From JAWVYT01 sp964605205 (GTDB lineage Bacteria; Gemmatimonadota; Gemmatimonadetes; Longimicrobiales; RSA9): DNA of 5,501 nt. This document shows positions 1-5,371 of the stretch, piece by piece; the first letter of the stretch is position 1, and each line of letters opens with the position of its first letter. The translations under genes were made by a program, and so were the position numbers. The stretch is from contig CAZSBL010000187.1 in NCBI GenBank assembly GCA_964605205.1, positions 1-5,501 on the forward strand. The letters run 5' to 3'. Under the pieces are notes generated by a model. The model was not told the DNA's origin and ran no database searches. It saw only the letters and a program-made list of their open reading frames with translations.

Positions 1-1064
1 GCCACGGGGTGCACCGCGAACTTCACGTCCACGCCCTTCTCGCCCAGCAGGTCGGCCAGCTCACGGGCCTGGTGCTGCGCCTGCGCCACGGCCAGCCCGT
101 AGCCCGGGATCACCACCACGCTGTCGCTGTACGCCATGAGCGCTGCGGCGTCGTCCGGCATGATCTCCTTCACCACCTTGGTCACGCCATCACCATCGCC
201 CGCCGGGCCTTCCTTCTTCGACCCGAAGGCGCTGAACAGGACGTTGGCCAGCGACCGGTTCATGGCCCGGCACATGATGTTCGTCAGGATCAGGCCCGAC
301 GCGCCCACCAGGGCACCGGCGATGATCAGGACGTTGTTGTTCAACACGAACCCGGCCGCCGAAGCCGCCAGCCCCGAGTAGCTGTTCAACAGCGCCACCA
401 CCACGGGCATGTCCGCCCCACCGATGGGCATCACGAACAGGATCCCGAAGACGAACGCCAGCCCCGCCAGCACCAGGAAGATGTTCAGCGGTGCGTCGGG
501 CTGGACGCTGATCCACGCGCCCGCCCCGACCATGACCAGCGCCAGCACGAAGTTGATGAACTGCTGGGCCGGGTACGTGAGCGGGTCCTCGAAGTAGCCC
601 TCGAGCTTCGCCCACGCGATCCAGCTGCCGCTGAACGTGATGGTCCCGATCAGCACCGACAGCGCGATGGTCAGCGAGACATTGAAGGCGACATCGCCGG
701 TCCCACCGGTGAGCCGGAGGTACTCGGCCGTCGCCACCAGCGCCGACGCGCCGCCACCGAAGGCGTTGAACACCGCCACCATCTGCGGCATTTGGGTCAT
801 CTCGACCCAGCGGGCCAGGAACACGCCGATGCCGGTCCCCGCCACCAGCCCGACCACGATCCACGTCCAGTCCAGCTGGACCTCCTGCGTCAGCAGCGTG
901 GCCACGATGGCCAGCAGCATCCCGGAGGCGCCCAGCAGGTTGCCGCCCCGTGCGGTCTCCGGCGAGCCCAGTCGCTTGAGTCCCAGGATGAAGAGGACGG
1001 AGGCGACGAGATACGCTATGGGGATGATCACCCCATCCAGTACTTCTGCGCTTAGGATCTCCAT
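1..1064 (-). CDS. pntB: NAD(P) transhydrogenase subunit beta, C-terminus cut by the window edge
   Basis: Beta subunit of the membrane-bound proton-translocating transhydrogenase, which couples hydride transfer from NADH to NADP+ to proton entry across the inner membrane. The 354 visible residues start MEILSAEVLDGVIIPIAYLV. Hydrophobic helices of membrane domain II follow, with the family-typical stretches FNAFGGGASALVA, PIGGADMPVV (residues 213-222), LLNSYSGLAASAAGFVL (about 225-241) and the following NNVLIIAGALVGASGLIL. A charged linker leads to the NADP(H)-binding domain III, whose dinucleotide motif GYGLAVAQAQ begins at residue 321. Known PntB proteins are about 460 residues, so roughly 100 residues of domain III lie outside. 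The ATG lies 4 nt after the pntA2 stop, with GAGGGGG (1074-1080) 9 nt upstream inside pntA2, which suggests translational coupling. The frame is open to the edge. Family assignment is essentially certain. Confidence 0.97.
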   Translation of the reverse strand, partial: MEILSAEVLDGVIIPIAYLVASVLFILGLKRLGSPETARGGNLLGASGMLLAIVATLLTQEVQLDWTWIVVGLVAGTGIGVFLARWVEMTQMPQMVAVFNAFGGGASALVATAEYLRLTGGTGDVAFNVSLTIALSVLIGTITFSGSWIAWAKLEGYFEDPLTYPAQQFINFVLALVMVGAGAWISVQPDAPLNIFLVLAGLAFVFGILFVMPIGGADMPVVVALLNSYSGLAASAAGFVLNNNVLIIAGALVGASGLILTNIMCRAMNRSLANVLFSAFGSKKEGPAGDGDGVTKVVKEIMPDDAAALMAYSDSVVVIPGYGLAVAQAQHQARELADLLGEKGVDVKFAVHPV

Positions 1065-1068
1065 CGCC

Positions 1069-1362
1069 TCAAGCCCCCTCTTCCTTCTTCTTGAACATCT
1101 GGAGCATCCGGTCCGTCACCATGAAGCCGCCCACCACGTTGATGGTGGCCATGACCACGGCGATCACTCCGATGACCGTCTGCGTCGTCCCTTCCGTCAT
1201 CGCGGACAGGATGAGCAGCGCGCCGACGATGCTGATCCCGCTGATAGCGTTCGAGCCGCTCATCAACGGGGTGTGCAGGATCATCGGTACCTTGGTGATG
1301 ACCTCGAAGCCCACGAACATCGCGAGCACGAAGACGTACACCGAAAAGAGAAGTCCTCCCAT
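1069..1362 (-). CDS. pntA2: NAD(P) transhydrogenase subunit alpha, membrane part (alpha-2)
   Basis: Small integral-membrane subunit carrying the part of domain II that in Escherichia coli forms the C-terminal end of a single PntA chain. At 97 residues it matches the separate alpha-2 subunit of the three-gene (Rhodospirillum rubrum-type) enzyme. Three hydrophobic helices are visible, at about residues 3-20, 35-53 and 60-80. Between the first and second is the conserved HTPLMSGSNAISGI stretch (about 29-42) typical of this family. The chain ends in a basic/acidic tail, FKKKEEGA. The ATG has GAGGGG at 1373-1378, 10 nt upstream. It lies between pntA1 (19-nt gap) and pntB (4-nt gap), so the three are almost certainly cotranscribed and assemble into one complex. 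There is no sign of damage. Confidence 0.96.
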   Translation of the reverse strand: MGGLLFSVYVFVLAMFVGFEVITKVPMILHTPLMSGSNAISGISIVGALLILSAMTEGTTQTVIGVIAVVMATINVVGGFMVTDRMLQMFKKKEEGA

Positions 1363-1381
1363 TGCTTTCTATCCCCTCTGT

Positions 1382-2527
1382 CTAAGCCTCGACGCCCAGC
1401 GCCTCACGCGTACGCTCGTGCACGATCTTGCCCTCGTGCGTCACGCAGCAGCCGCGGGTGATCTCGTCCTCGAAGTCCACCTGGATCGACGCCGATTCGG
1501 CATCGTACAGGTGCATGAGCAGTTCCTGCAGGTTCTTCGAGTACATCTGACTCGAGTTCCGCGGCAGGTCGCTCGGCGCGTTCATCTTCCCGATGATCTT
1601 TACGCCCTTGTGATCCACCGTCTCGCCCGCCTTCGTCAGCGAGCAGTTCCCGCCGCTCTCCGCCGCCAGGTCCACGATCACCGAGCCCGGTCGCATGGCG
1701 TTCACGATGTCCTCGGTGATCAGCTCCGGCGCCTTCCGGCCCGGAACCTGGGCCGTGGTGATCACCACGTCCGCTTCCGCGCAGAGGTCGTGCAGAAGCT
1801 CGTGCTCCTGCTTCTTCTGCTCCTCCGTGACCTCCTTCGCGTAACCGCCCTCCGTCTCGCTCTCCTCGAACTGCGGCCCCACGAACTTCGCGCCCAGCGA
1901 TTCCACCTGCTCGCCGGCCGCCGGCCGGATGTCGAACCCCTTGACCCGGGCCCCGAGACGCTTCGCCGTGGCGATGGCCTGCAGCCCCGCCACACCGGCG
2001 CCGATGACCAGCACCTTGCCCGGCGGGATCGTCCCCGCCGCCGTGGTCAGCATCGGGAAGAAGCTGTCCACCGTCAGCGCGCCTACCAGCGCGGCCACGT
2101 AGCCCGCCGACGTCGCCTGGCTCGACAGCGCGTCCATCCGCTGCGCCACCGTGATCCGGGGCACCAGCTCCATGCTGAAGCTCGTCACGCCCTGGCTCAC
2201 CAGCCCCTTCACCAGCTCCGGTGAAGTCAATGGCTGCAAGTAGCCGATGAACGTGGCACCCTCCCTCAAACGGGTCACCTCGCCGTCATCGCCCACCTTC
2301 GGCAGCGCGACCTTCAACACTACGTCCGACGCAAAAACGGCGGCTGCATCGTCTGTGACCGTTGCACCCGCCTCCTCGTATGCGGCGTCGTCGAACCCGG
2401 CCGCGACCCCCGCGCCCGCCTGGACCAGCACCTCCAGCCCGTCTCCCACGAGCTTTGCGACGGTGTCCGGAACCAGGGCAACGCGACGCTCGCCCGGGAC
2501 GACTTCCCGCGGCACTCCTACCTTCAT
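1382..2527 (-). CDS. pntA1: NAD(P) transhydrogenase subunit alpha, NAD(H)-binding domain (alpha-1)
   Basis: Peripheral cytoplasmic domain I of the transhydrogenase, which binds NAD(H) and exchanges hydride with the NADP(H) domain of PntB. The 381-residue protein opens MKVGVPREVVPGERRVALVP, the standard start of the alanine dehydrogenase/PNT N-terminal domain. The RQD loop is intact: R124, Q129 and D132 in RITVAQRMDALSSQ, with the spacing seen in the R. rubrum protein. The Rossmann motif GAGVAG is at 176-181, with the second-strand acidic residue in GFDIRP (D199). TTAQVPGRKAP (257-267) and VDLAAESGGNC (285-295) are also conserved. The frame stays open further upstream, but this ATG is chosen because AAGGAGGA sits 7 nt before it and homology begins exactly here. 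It is the first gene of the operon, so its promoter should lie in 2541-2668. Confidence 0.97.
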   Translation of the reverse strand: MKVGVPREVVPGERRVALVPDTVAKLVGDGLEVLVQAGAGVAAGFDDAAYEEAGATVTDDAAAVFASDVVLKVALPKVGDDGEVTRLREGATFIGYLQPLTSPELVKGLVSQGVTSFSMELVPRITVAQRMDALSSQATSAGYVAALVGALTVDSFFPMLTTAAGTIPPGKVLVIGAGVAGLQAIATAKRLGARVKGFDIRPAAGEQVESLGAKFVGPQFEESETEGGYAKEVTEEQKKQEHELLHDLCAEADVVITTAQVPGRKAPELITEDIVNAMRPGSVIVDLAAESGGNCSLTKAGETVDHKGVKIIGKMNAPSDLPRNSSQMYSKNLQELLMHLYDAESASIQVDFEDEITRGCCVTHEGKIVHERTREALGVEA

Positions 2528-2534
2528 TGCCGTT

Positions 2535-2540
2535 CCTCCT
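2535..2540 (-). promoter_or_regulatory. Shine-Dalgarno site of pntA1
   Basis: Perfect AGGAGG with 7 nt to the ATG at 2527. It decides the start, because the reading frame continues open for about 105 codons upstream without another plausible initiation signal or homology. Confidence 0.9.
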
Positions 2541-2632
2541 TCGGGTTGGCCGAATGATTGGCCGCGCTGGCGCTTTGGTGCGGCCGACCCCAATTTAACG
2601 GTAGCTCGCTTCGAATCCAGTCCGGCCCCCGT

Positions 2633-2644
2633 GGGGAGTTCCCC
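2633..2644. repeat. Short inverted repeat ahead of the prepilin gene
   Basis: GGGGA and TCCCC arms flank a 2-nt centre, about 25 bp before the GTG start. It could be an operator or a small RNA stem next to the ribosome binding site. In such GC-rich DNA it could also arise by chance. Confidence 0.35.
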
Positions 2645-2654
2645 CATTTTGCTG

Positions 2655-2660
2655 TAGGAG
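2655..2660 (+). promoter_or_regulatory. Shine-Dalgarno site of the prepilin gene
   Basis: TAGGAG lies 8 nt upstream of the GTG at 2669. This supports that GTG as the true start, and it puts the prepilin peptidase site at the expected place right at the N-terminus. Confidence 0.8.
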
Positions 2661-2668
2661 AATAGGAC

Positions 2669-3304
2669 GTGCGCCGCCGCGGCTTCACCCTCATCGAGAT
2701 CATGGTCGCCCTGATGATCCTGTCCGGGCTCATCGCCATCATGGTCCCGGTGGTCATGGACCAGTCCCGGCGAGGCGATCCCACCCGCGTCGGTGGCGAC
2801 GTCAACGCCGTCAGCTCCGCCCTCAACATGTTCCGGGCCCACACCCTCACCGTCCCCGACGATCTCGAGGACCTGGCCAACCCCATCACCGTCAACGACC
2901 GCCAGATCACCGCCGTTCCCTACTCCACCTCCGCCATCGGTCGGTGGAACGGGCCGTACCTCGACACCCCCATGGAGGAGCGCGGCGCCAGCGACCCGTT
3001 CAGCCCCGACTCCATCCCCACCGGCTTCGATGCCTTCATCGCGCCCGTCCTCGCCCTCTACGACGGGCTCCGGAACGACTCCCTCCCCGTCACCGCCGCC
3101 GAAGACGCCAACTTCGTGGCCCTCATCATCCGGGGGCTGAACGCCGAGGAGTTCGAGCGACTGAACGACCTCATCGACGGGGAGGCCGAGATCGACGGCA
3201 CCCCGGGCTGCACCCGCTGCAGCTACGACCGCGGCAGCCTCCGCTACGATGCCGCCCAGGAGCTGACCTACTACCTGGCCATCCCCTACCGACCCGGAAG
3301 TTAG
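2669..3304 (+). CDS. Prepilin-type N-terminal cleavage/methylation protein, GspG-like pseudopilin
   Basis: A 211-residue secreted or pilus-like structural protein. The N-terminus, MRRRGFTLIEIMVALMIL, is a textbook type III signal: a short basic leader, cleavage expected between G5 and F6, the conserved glutamate (E10, position 5 of the mature protein), then a hydrophobic helix to about residue 29. The body resembles type II secretion major pseudopilins: a helix followed by VPDDLEDL, then RWNGPYLDTPM (92-102) and SDPF, recalling the WGGPYL...DP region of GspG. It is longer than GspG (about 140 residues) because of an extra C-terminal half with helical EEFERLNDLIDGE (160-172), a CTRC pair (C181, C184) and a terminal YYLAIPYRPGS. 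The protein would be cleaved and methylated by a PilD-type peptidase encoded elsewhere; no other secretion or pilus gene is here. The exact role is unknown. Confidence 0.88.
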   Translation: MRRRGFTLIEIMVALMILSGLIAIMVPVVMDQSRRGDPTRVGGDVNAVSSALNMFRAHTLTVPDDLEDLANPITVNDRQITAVPYSTSAIGRWNGPYLDTPMEERGASDPFSPDSIPTGFDAFIAPVLALYDGLRNDSLPVTAAEDANFVALIIRGLNAEEFERLNDLIDGEAEIDGTPGCTRCSYDRGSLRYDAAQELTYYLAIPYRPGS

Positions 3305-3801
3305 CCCAGCAGCTCCGGCAGCCGCTCGCTCCGGTACCGGAAGATCGATGCCAGCTGTCGTCGGACCACGAGCCCGTGGGCCAGACGGCCCAGCGGCCCG
3401 AACGGCAGCGCGTACGTCACGGTGTCGACCACTTCCGTGCCGCCGGCCGCACCGCCGGCCGCGCCGCCACCGGGGCCCCCTCCTTCCCGGTCACCTTCCA
3501 ACGCCCGGAATCGGTGCTCGTGGTGCCACAGCGCGTACGGACCCTCGACCTGCTCGTCCACGAACCGGTGTGGCGGGTCGTACGCCGTGATCTCGCTCAC
3601 CCACTTCTGCGGGAAGCCCAGCGGCCGGACCCGGTACTCGATCCGCAGCCCCTCCCGCATCTCCGCGTCGTCACTGACCATGCGGAACGCCAGCCACGGC
3701 GGCGTGATCTTGCCGAGGTTCTCCGGACGGGAGAAGAAGTCGAAGGTATCCTCCAGCGGCGCGTTGACGCGCTGGACCCGATGCAGTTTGTACGTCTTCA
3801 C
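3301..3801 (-). CDS. SRPBCC (START-like) family protein with a glycine-rich insertion
   Basis: A 166-residue cytoplasmic protein of the helix-grip SRPBCC superfamily, the group of small ligand-binding proteins annotated as COG4276-like. Recognisable stretches are FDFFSRPENLGKITPPWL (about 20-37), MREGLRIEYRVRPLGFP (48-64), YDPPHRFVDEQVEGPYALWH (74-93) and YALPFGPLGRLAH (130-142). The ligand and any reaction are unknown for this family. Between the sheet strand ending at about residue 102 and TEVVDTVTYALPFG lies EGDREGGGPGGGAAGGAAGG, a low-complexity insertion encoded by 12-bp repeats and probably a flexible surface loop. The start is a GTG, with only a distant GGAG at 3814-3817 (12 nt away). 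The gene follows the Rid gene after 52 nt and may be the last in its transcript. Its TAA overlaps the stop of the convergent prepilin gene. Confidence 0.9.
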   Translation of the reverse strand: MKTYKLHRVQRVNAPLEDTFDFFSRPENLGKITPPWLAFRMVSDDAEMREGLRIEYRVRPLGFPQKWVSEITAYDPPHRFVDEQVEGPYALWHHEHRFRALEGDREGGGPGGGAAGGAAGGTEVVDTVTYALPFGPLGRLAHGLVVRRQLASIFRYRSERLPELLG

Positions 3802-3853
3802 GGCGATACGTAGCTCCAGCGGGGATTCGGGATCGGCTCGGATGTGTGCCCCG

Positions 3854-4240
3854 TCAAACGACGGCGATGGCTTCGATCTCCACCAGGATCTCCGGGTTCA
3901 CGAACCCGGCCACCTCCACCAGCGTCGTGGCCGGCCTGGCGTGTCCGAACACCTCGCCGTGGGCCCTGCCGACCTCCCGCCAGTCCCCGGCATCGCGGAC
4001 GTAGAGGTGCGTCCGGACCACGTGCTCAGGACGCGCGCCCGCTTCCCCCAGCGCGGTCACGATGATCTCCAGGCACCGCTTCGCCTGCCCGTACACGTCG
4101 CCCTTCGGCTCGATCTCGCCGTCCTTCCCCACCGCCGCCGTGCCCGACACGAAGATGGTGTCGCCCACCCGGATCGCCCGGGAATAGCCCACGGCCTCCG
4201 CCCACGGCGCACTCGTCGGGACCCTGCGTCGTTCTGTCAT
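3854..4240 (-). CDS. RidA/YjgF/YER057c/UK114 family protein lacking the catalytic arginine
   Basis: A 128-residue Rid-superfamily protein, the same length as E. coli RidA and expected to form a trimer with clefts between subunits. Family marks are VGYSRAIRVGDTIFVSG (about 17-33), the QAKRCLEIIVTALGEAGA helix (52-69), VVRTHLYVRDAGDW (74-87) and the C-terminal NPEILVEIEAIAVV. True RidA enzymes hydrolyse reactive enamine/imine intermediates with an arginine in a PAR(S/T) motif at position 105. Here the motif reads PATT (103-106), with threonine at that place. This suggests one of the arginine-less Rid subgroups, whose reactions are mostly unknown. The ATG at 4240 is chosen because homology begins shortly after it; an in-frame ATG at 4330 would overlap the upstream gene. 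No Shine-Dalgarno sequence is visible. It lies 70 nt after the secreted-protein gene. Confidence 0.92.
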   Translation of the reverse strand: MTERRRVPTSAPWAEAVGYSRAIRVGDTIFVSGTAAVGKDGEIEPKGDVYGQAKRCLEIIVTALGEAGARPEHVVRTHLYVRDAGDWREVGRAHGEVFGHARPATTLVEVAGFVNPEILVEIEAIAVV

Positions 4241-4294
4241 AGACGAAAAAGATGACGGGAAGCGCCGTACGAGGCCAGTGGCGAAGCGGGAGCA

Positions 4295-4314
4295 GCCGGT
4301 CAAACGCCGGTCAA
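4295..4314. repeat. Tandem direct repeat GCCGGTCAA at the end of the secreted-protein gene
   Basis: Two identical 9-bp copies lie at 4295-4303 and 4306-4314 with an 11-bp period, one helical turn. The second copy covers the TGA stop of the upstream minus-strand gene. Read on the minus strand, each copy carries TTGACC, resembling a -35 box, but no matching -10 element lies at normal spacing. It might be a binding site upstream of the Rid gene or a chance duplication. Confidence 0.4.
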
Positions 4315-5018
4315 CCGCCAATGCCGCCACCGCCCGGAGCGCCGCCCGTGGACGTGTCCTGCGTCCCGCCGCCGGAACCGCCGGCCCCGGAGCGGCGCAC
4401 GTAGATCCCGACCCAGGTGGTGTCCCACGTCACGCCGCCGTCGGTACTGGCCTCGAAGAGCTGACGCACGGTGTCCGGCGCCACGTCCTCGAACGTCAGC
4501 TTCTGGTGCGTGGTGTCGCCGGACTCGCCGATGGTGATCCCCCGGAACCGCATCGCCCCGTCCCGGTACTCGCCGTGACGGTAGTCCAGCACGCTGCCCC
4601 GGTCCGAGATCCAGACCTGGCGCCAGGTCCGTCGCTGCGGGTCCCAGTAGTTCATGCTCTTCCCCGACGAACCCCCGGCGCCGGTCCAGCTCTCCAGCAG
4701 CAGACAGCCGTTGAGCCGGCGCTCGATCACGTTCACACCCGCCTTCCGACCTTCCGGGTTGTACACGTCCCAGGTGCCGACCCAGAAATCCAGCTGACGG
4801 GCAGGACCCGACGCCATGCACGGTGCCTCCGCAGACATCTGGGCGGATGTCCCGGCGGACGTCTCCGCCGACGTCTCCGGTGGTGCCTCCGACGCCTGCT
4901 GCGCCGACGACGGCGTCGCCGCCAGCAGGGCCAGCACTAGCATGGCCGGAAGGGACACGAGGATAGCAACGCGGGACATCCACGGCTGGCGGCCGAACGC
5001 CAGGTCGATGGTGCGCAT
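4311..5018 (-). CDS. Secreted DUF1579-like protein with low-complexity ends
   Basis: A 235-residue exported protein of unknown function. A signal peptide is clear: a basic stretch ending at R16, a hydrophobic core VAILVSLPAMLVLALLAA (17-34), and a probable cleavage SSA|QQ after residue 39. Next comes a linker with ETSA-ETSA-GTSA-QMSA repeats (48-63). The folded domain (about 74-208) has LDFWVGTWDV, NVIERRLNGCLLLESWTG, SMNYWDPQRRTWRQVWISDRG, LTFEDVAPDTVRQLFEASTDGGVTWDTTWVGIYVRR. This pattern is typical of DUF1579-like beta-barrel proteins, often annotated only as hypothetical. The chain ends in a glycine-rich tail (210-235). C67 and C105 could form a disulphide. The start at 5018 gives an ordinary signal peptide; an ATG at 4979 (MSRVAIL) is equally possible, and neither has a Shine-Dalgarno site. 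Location is periplasm or outside; the role is not known. Confidence 0.75.
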   Translation of the reverse strand: MRTIDLAFGRQPWMSRVAILVSLPAMLVLALLAATPSSAQQASEAPPETSAETSAGTSAQMSAEAPCMASGPARQLDFWVGTWDVYNPEGRKAGVNVIERRLNGCLLLESWTGAGGSSGKSMNYWDPQRRTWRQVWISDRGSVLDYRHGEYRDGAMRFRGITIGESGDTTHQKLTFEDVAPDTVRQLFEASTDGGVTWDTTWVGIYVRRSGAGGSGGGTQDTSTGGAPGGGGIGG

Positions 5019-5123
5019 GGGGATCAGGGGCTCTGTGGGATCCGGTGGACTCGGTAGGGGAACGCGGCGCCGGGCTCGAATGTGACGGCCGGCGGAGGTG
5101 CCTCCTCCGAACCCACGCCTCCG

Positions 5124-5199
5124 TCTGACTCTGTCCCCGGGTCCTGTTGGTTTTCGTGGTGCCTGGCACGGACCAACAGGACCCGGGGACACAATCAGA
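5124..5199. repeat. Long inverted repeat, REP/MITE-like or structured RNA
   Basis: A perfect 20-bp arm at 5132-5151 (TGTCCCCGGGTCCTGTTGGT) pairs with 5172-5191 across a 20-nt centre. Pairing resumes outward at 5130/5193 and 5124-5128/5195-5199, giving arms of 28 bp with two mismatches. The centre holds CGTG/CACG (5155-5158 and 5167-5170), which can pair as an apical stem. No T-run follows on either strand and no gene reads into it, so it does not look like an intrinsic terminator. A repetitive extragenic palindrome, a tiny mobile element or a noncoding RNA hairpin are the alternatives. Confidence 0.8.
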
Positions 5200-5219
5200 G
5201 TGTTTCGGTGCCTGTTCCT

Positions 5220-5243
5220 ATGGGACGAACGACCGCGTCCCAT
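5220..5243. repeat. Perfect 8-bp inverted repeat
   Basis: ATGGGACG (5220-5227) and CGTCCCAT (5236-5243) flank an 8-nt spacer. It is part of a row of hairpins beginning with the longer repeat at 5124. Confidence 0.55.
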
Positions 5244-5257
5244 CCCGCCATGGCCGC

Positions 5258-5280
5258 GTGGACAACCCCCGCTTGTCCAC
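5258..5280. repeat. Perfect 8-bp inverted repeat
   Basis: GTGGACAA (5258-5265) and TTGTCCAC (5273-5280) flank a 7-nt C-rich spacer. It is the third stem in the cluster, about 40 bp upstream of the TTGACA promoter element, so a regulator operator is also possible. Confidence 0.55.
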
Positions 5281-5320
5281 ACCCGCGCTCCACACCCGGC
5301 CCGGCACATCGGCAAGGTCC

Positions 5321-5349
5321 TTGACAGCGCCGCGCTGGTTGTGTACTAC
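5321..5349 (+). promoter_or_regulatory. Candidate promoter of the GntR-family gene
   Basis: A perfect -35 TTGACA (5321-5326) is followed, after 17 bp, by TACTAC (5344-5349), a poor -10 with 3 of 6 consensus matches. Transcription would begin around 5356, leaving an untranslated leader of only about 20 nt. A second -10-like TACCAT at 5361-5366 would give a nearly leaderless transcript but lacks a good -35. The palindrome at 5348-5371 overlaps this core, as expected for repression. Confidence 0.6.
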
Positions 5350-5371
5350 TGTATCGTAACTACCATACAGT
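5348..5371. promoter_or_regulatory. 24-bp palindrome, probable operator of the GntR-family regulator
   Basis: ACTGTAT and ATACAGT arms (5348-5354 and 5365-5371) enclose inner GTA/TAC half-sites (5356-5358 and 5361-5363) around a central AC. Only the single C on each side and the central dinucleotide break the symmetry. It lies just upstream of the start codon at 5377 and overlaps the promoter. Regulators of this family commonly bind such dyads as dimers and repress their own gene. The regulator's binding here is inferred. Confidence 0.7.

Larger units (their letters stand above)
2528..2668. promoter_or_regulatory. Divergent intergenic region between pntA1 and the prepilin gene
   Basis: These 141 bp must carry the promoters for both the leftward pnt operon and the rightward prepilin gene. 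An A/T-rich island, CAATTTAACG (2591-2600), stands out from GC-rich flanks and offers a weak -10-like hexamer on each strand (TTAAAT leftward, TTTAAC rightward, each 4 of 6 to consensus), but neither has a convincing -35 box. A directly repeated TTGGCCG occurs at 2546-2552 and 2558-2564, and a short inverted repeat at 2633-2644. No sigma factor or regulator can be named from this. Confidence 0.45.

Noticed and set aside
9..1055. Open frame of 348 codons on the plus strand opposite pntB
   Set aside because: Its product is rich in His, Arg, Gln and Pro with no domain, and it lies antisense to an intact, highly conserved pntB. Such shadows are common in GC-rich genes.
1091..2224. Open frame of 377 codons on the plus strand opposite pntA2 and pntA1
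   Set aside because: It has arginine- and leucine-rich composition, no ribosome binding site and no recognisable motif. The minus strand carries unmistakable transhydrogenase subunits.
2528..2842. N-terminal extension of pntA1 by about 105 residues
   Set aside because: The extension is not transhydrogenase-like and runs antisense into the prepilin coding sequence. The ATG at 2527 has a perfect AGGAGG and matches the family start.
2944..3813. Open frame of 289 codons on the plus strand across the prepilin and SRPBCC genes
   Set aside because: It is arginine- and proline-rich shadow sequence overlapping two well-supported genes in other frames.
4241..4330. Upstream start for the Rid gene at 4330
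   Set aside because: It would overlap the end of the preceding gene, has no ribosome binding site, and adds residues not found in Rid proteins, which are normally about 128 residues.
4278..4940. Open frame of 220 codons on the plus strand ending in an arginine-rich tail
   Set aside because: It is the complement of the secreted-protein gene. The arginine run comes from the antisense of its Ser/Thr-Ala repeats, and no domain is visible.
5124..5199. Inverted repeat read as a Rho-independent terminator
   Set aside because: No T-run follows the stem on either strand, and both neighbouring genes are transcribed away from it.
5019..5315. Upstream extension of the secreted-protein gene to 5315
   Set aside because: It would read through the long inverted repeat and bury the signal peptide about 100 residues inside the protein.
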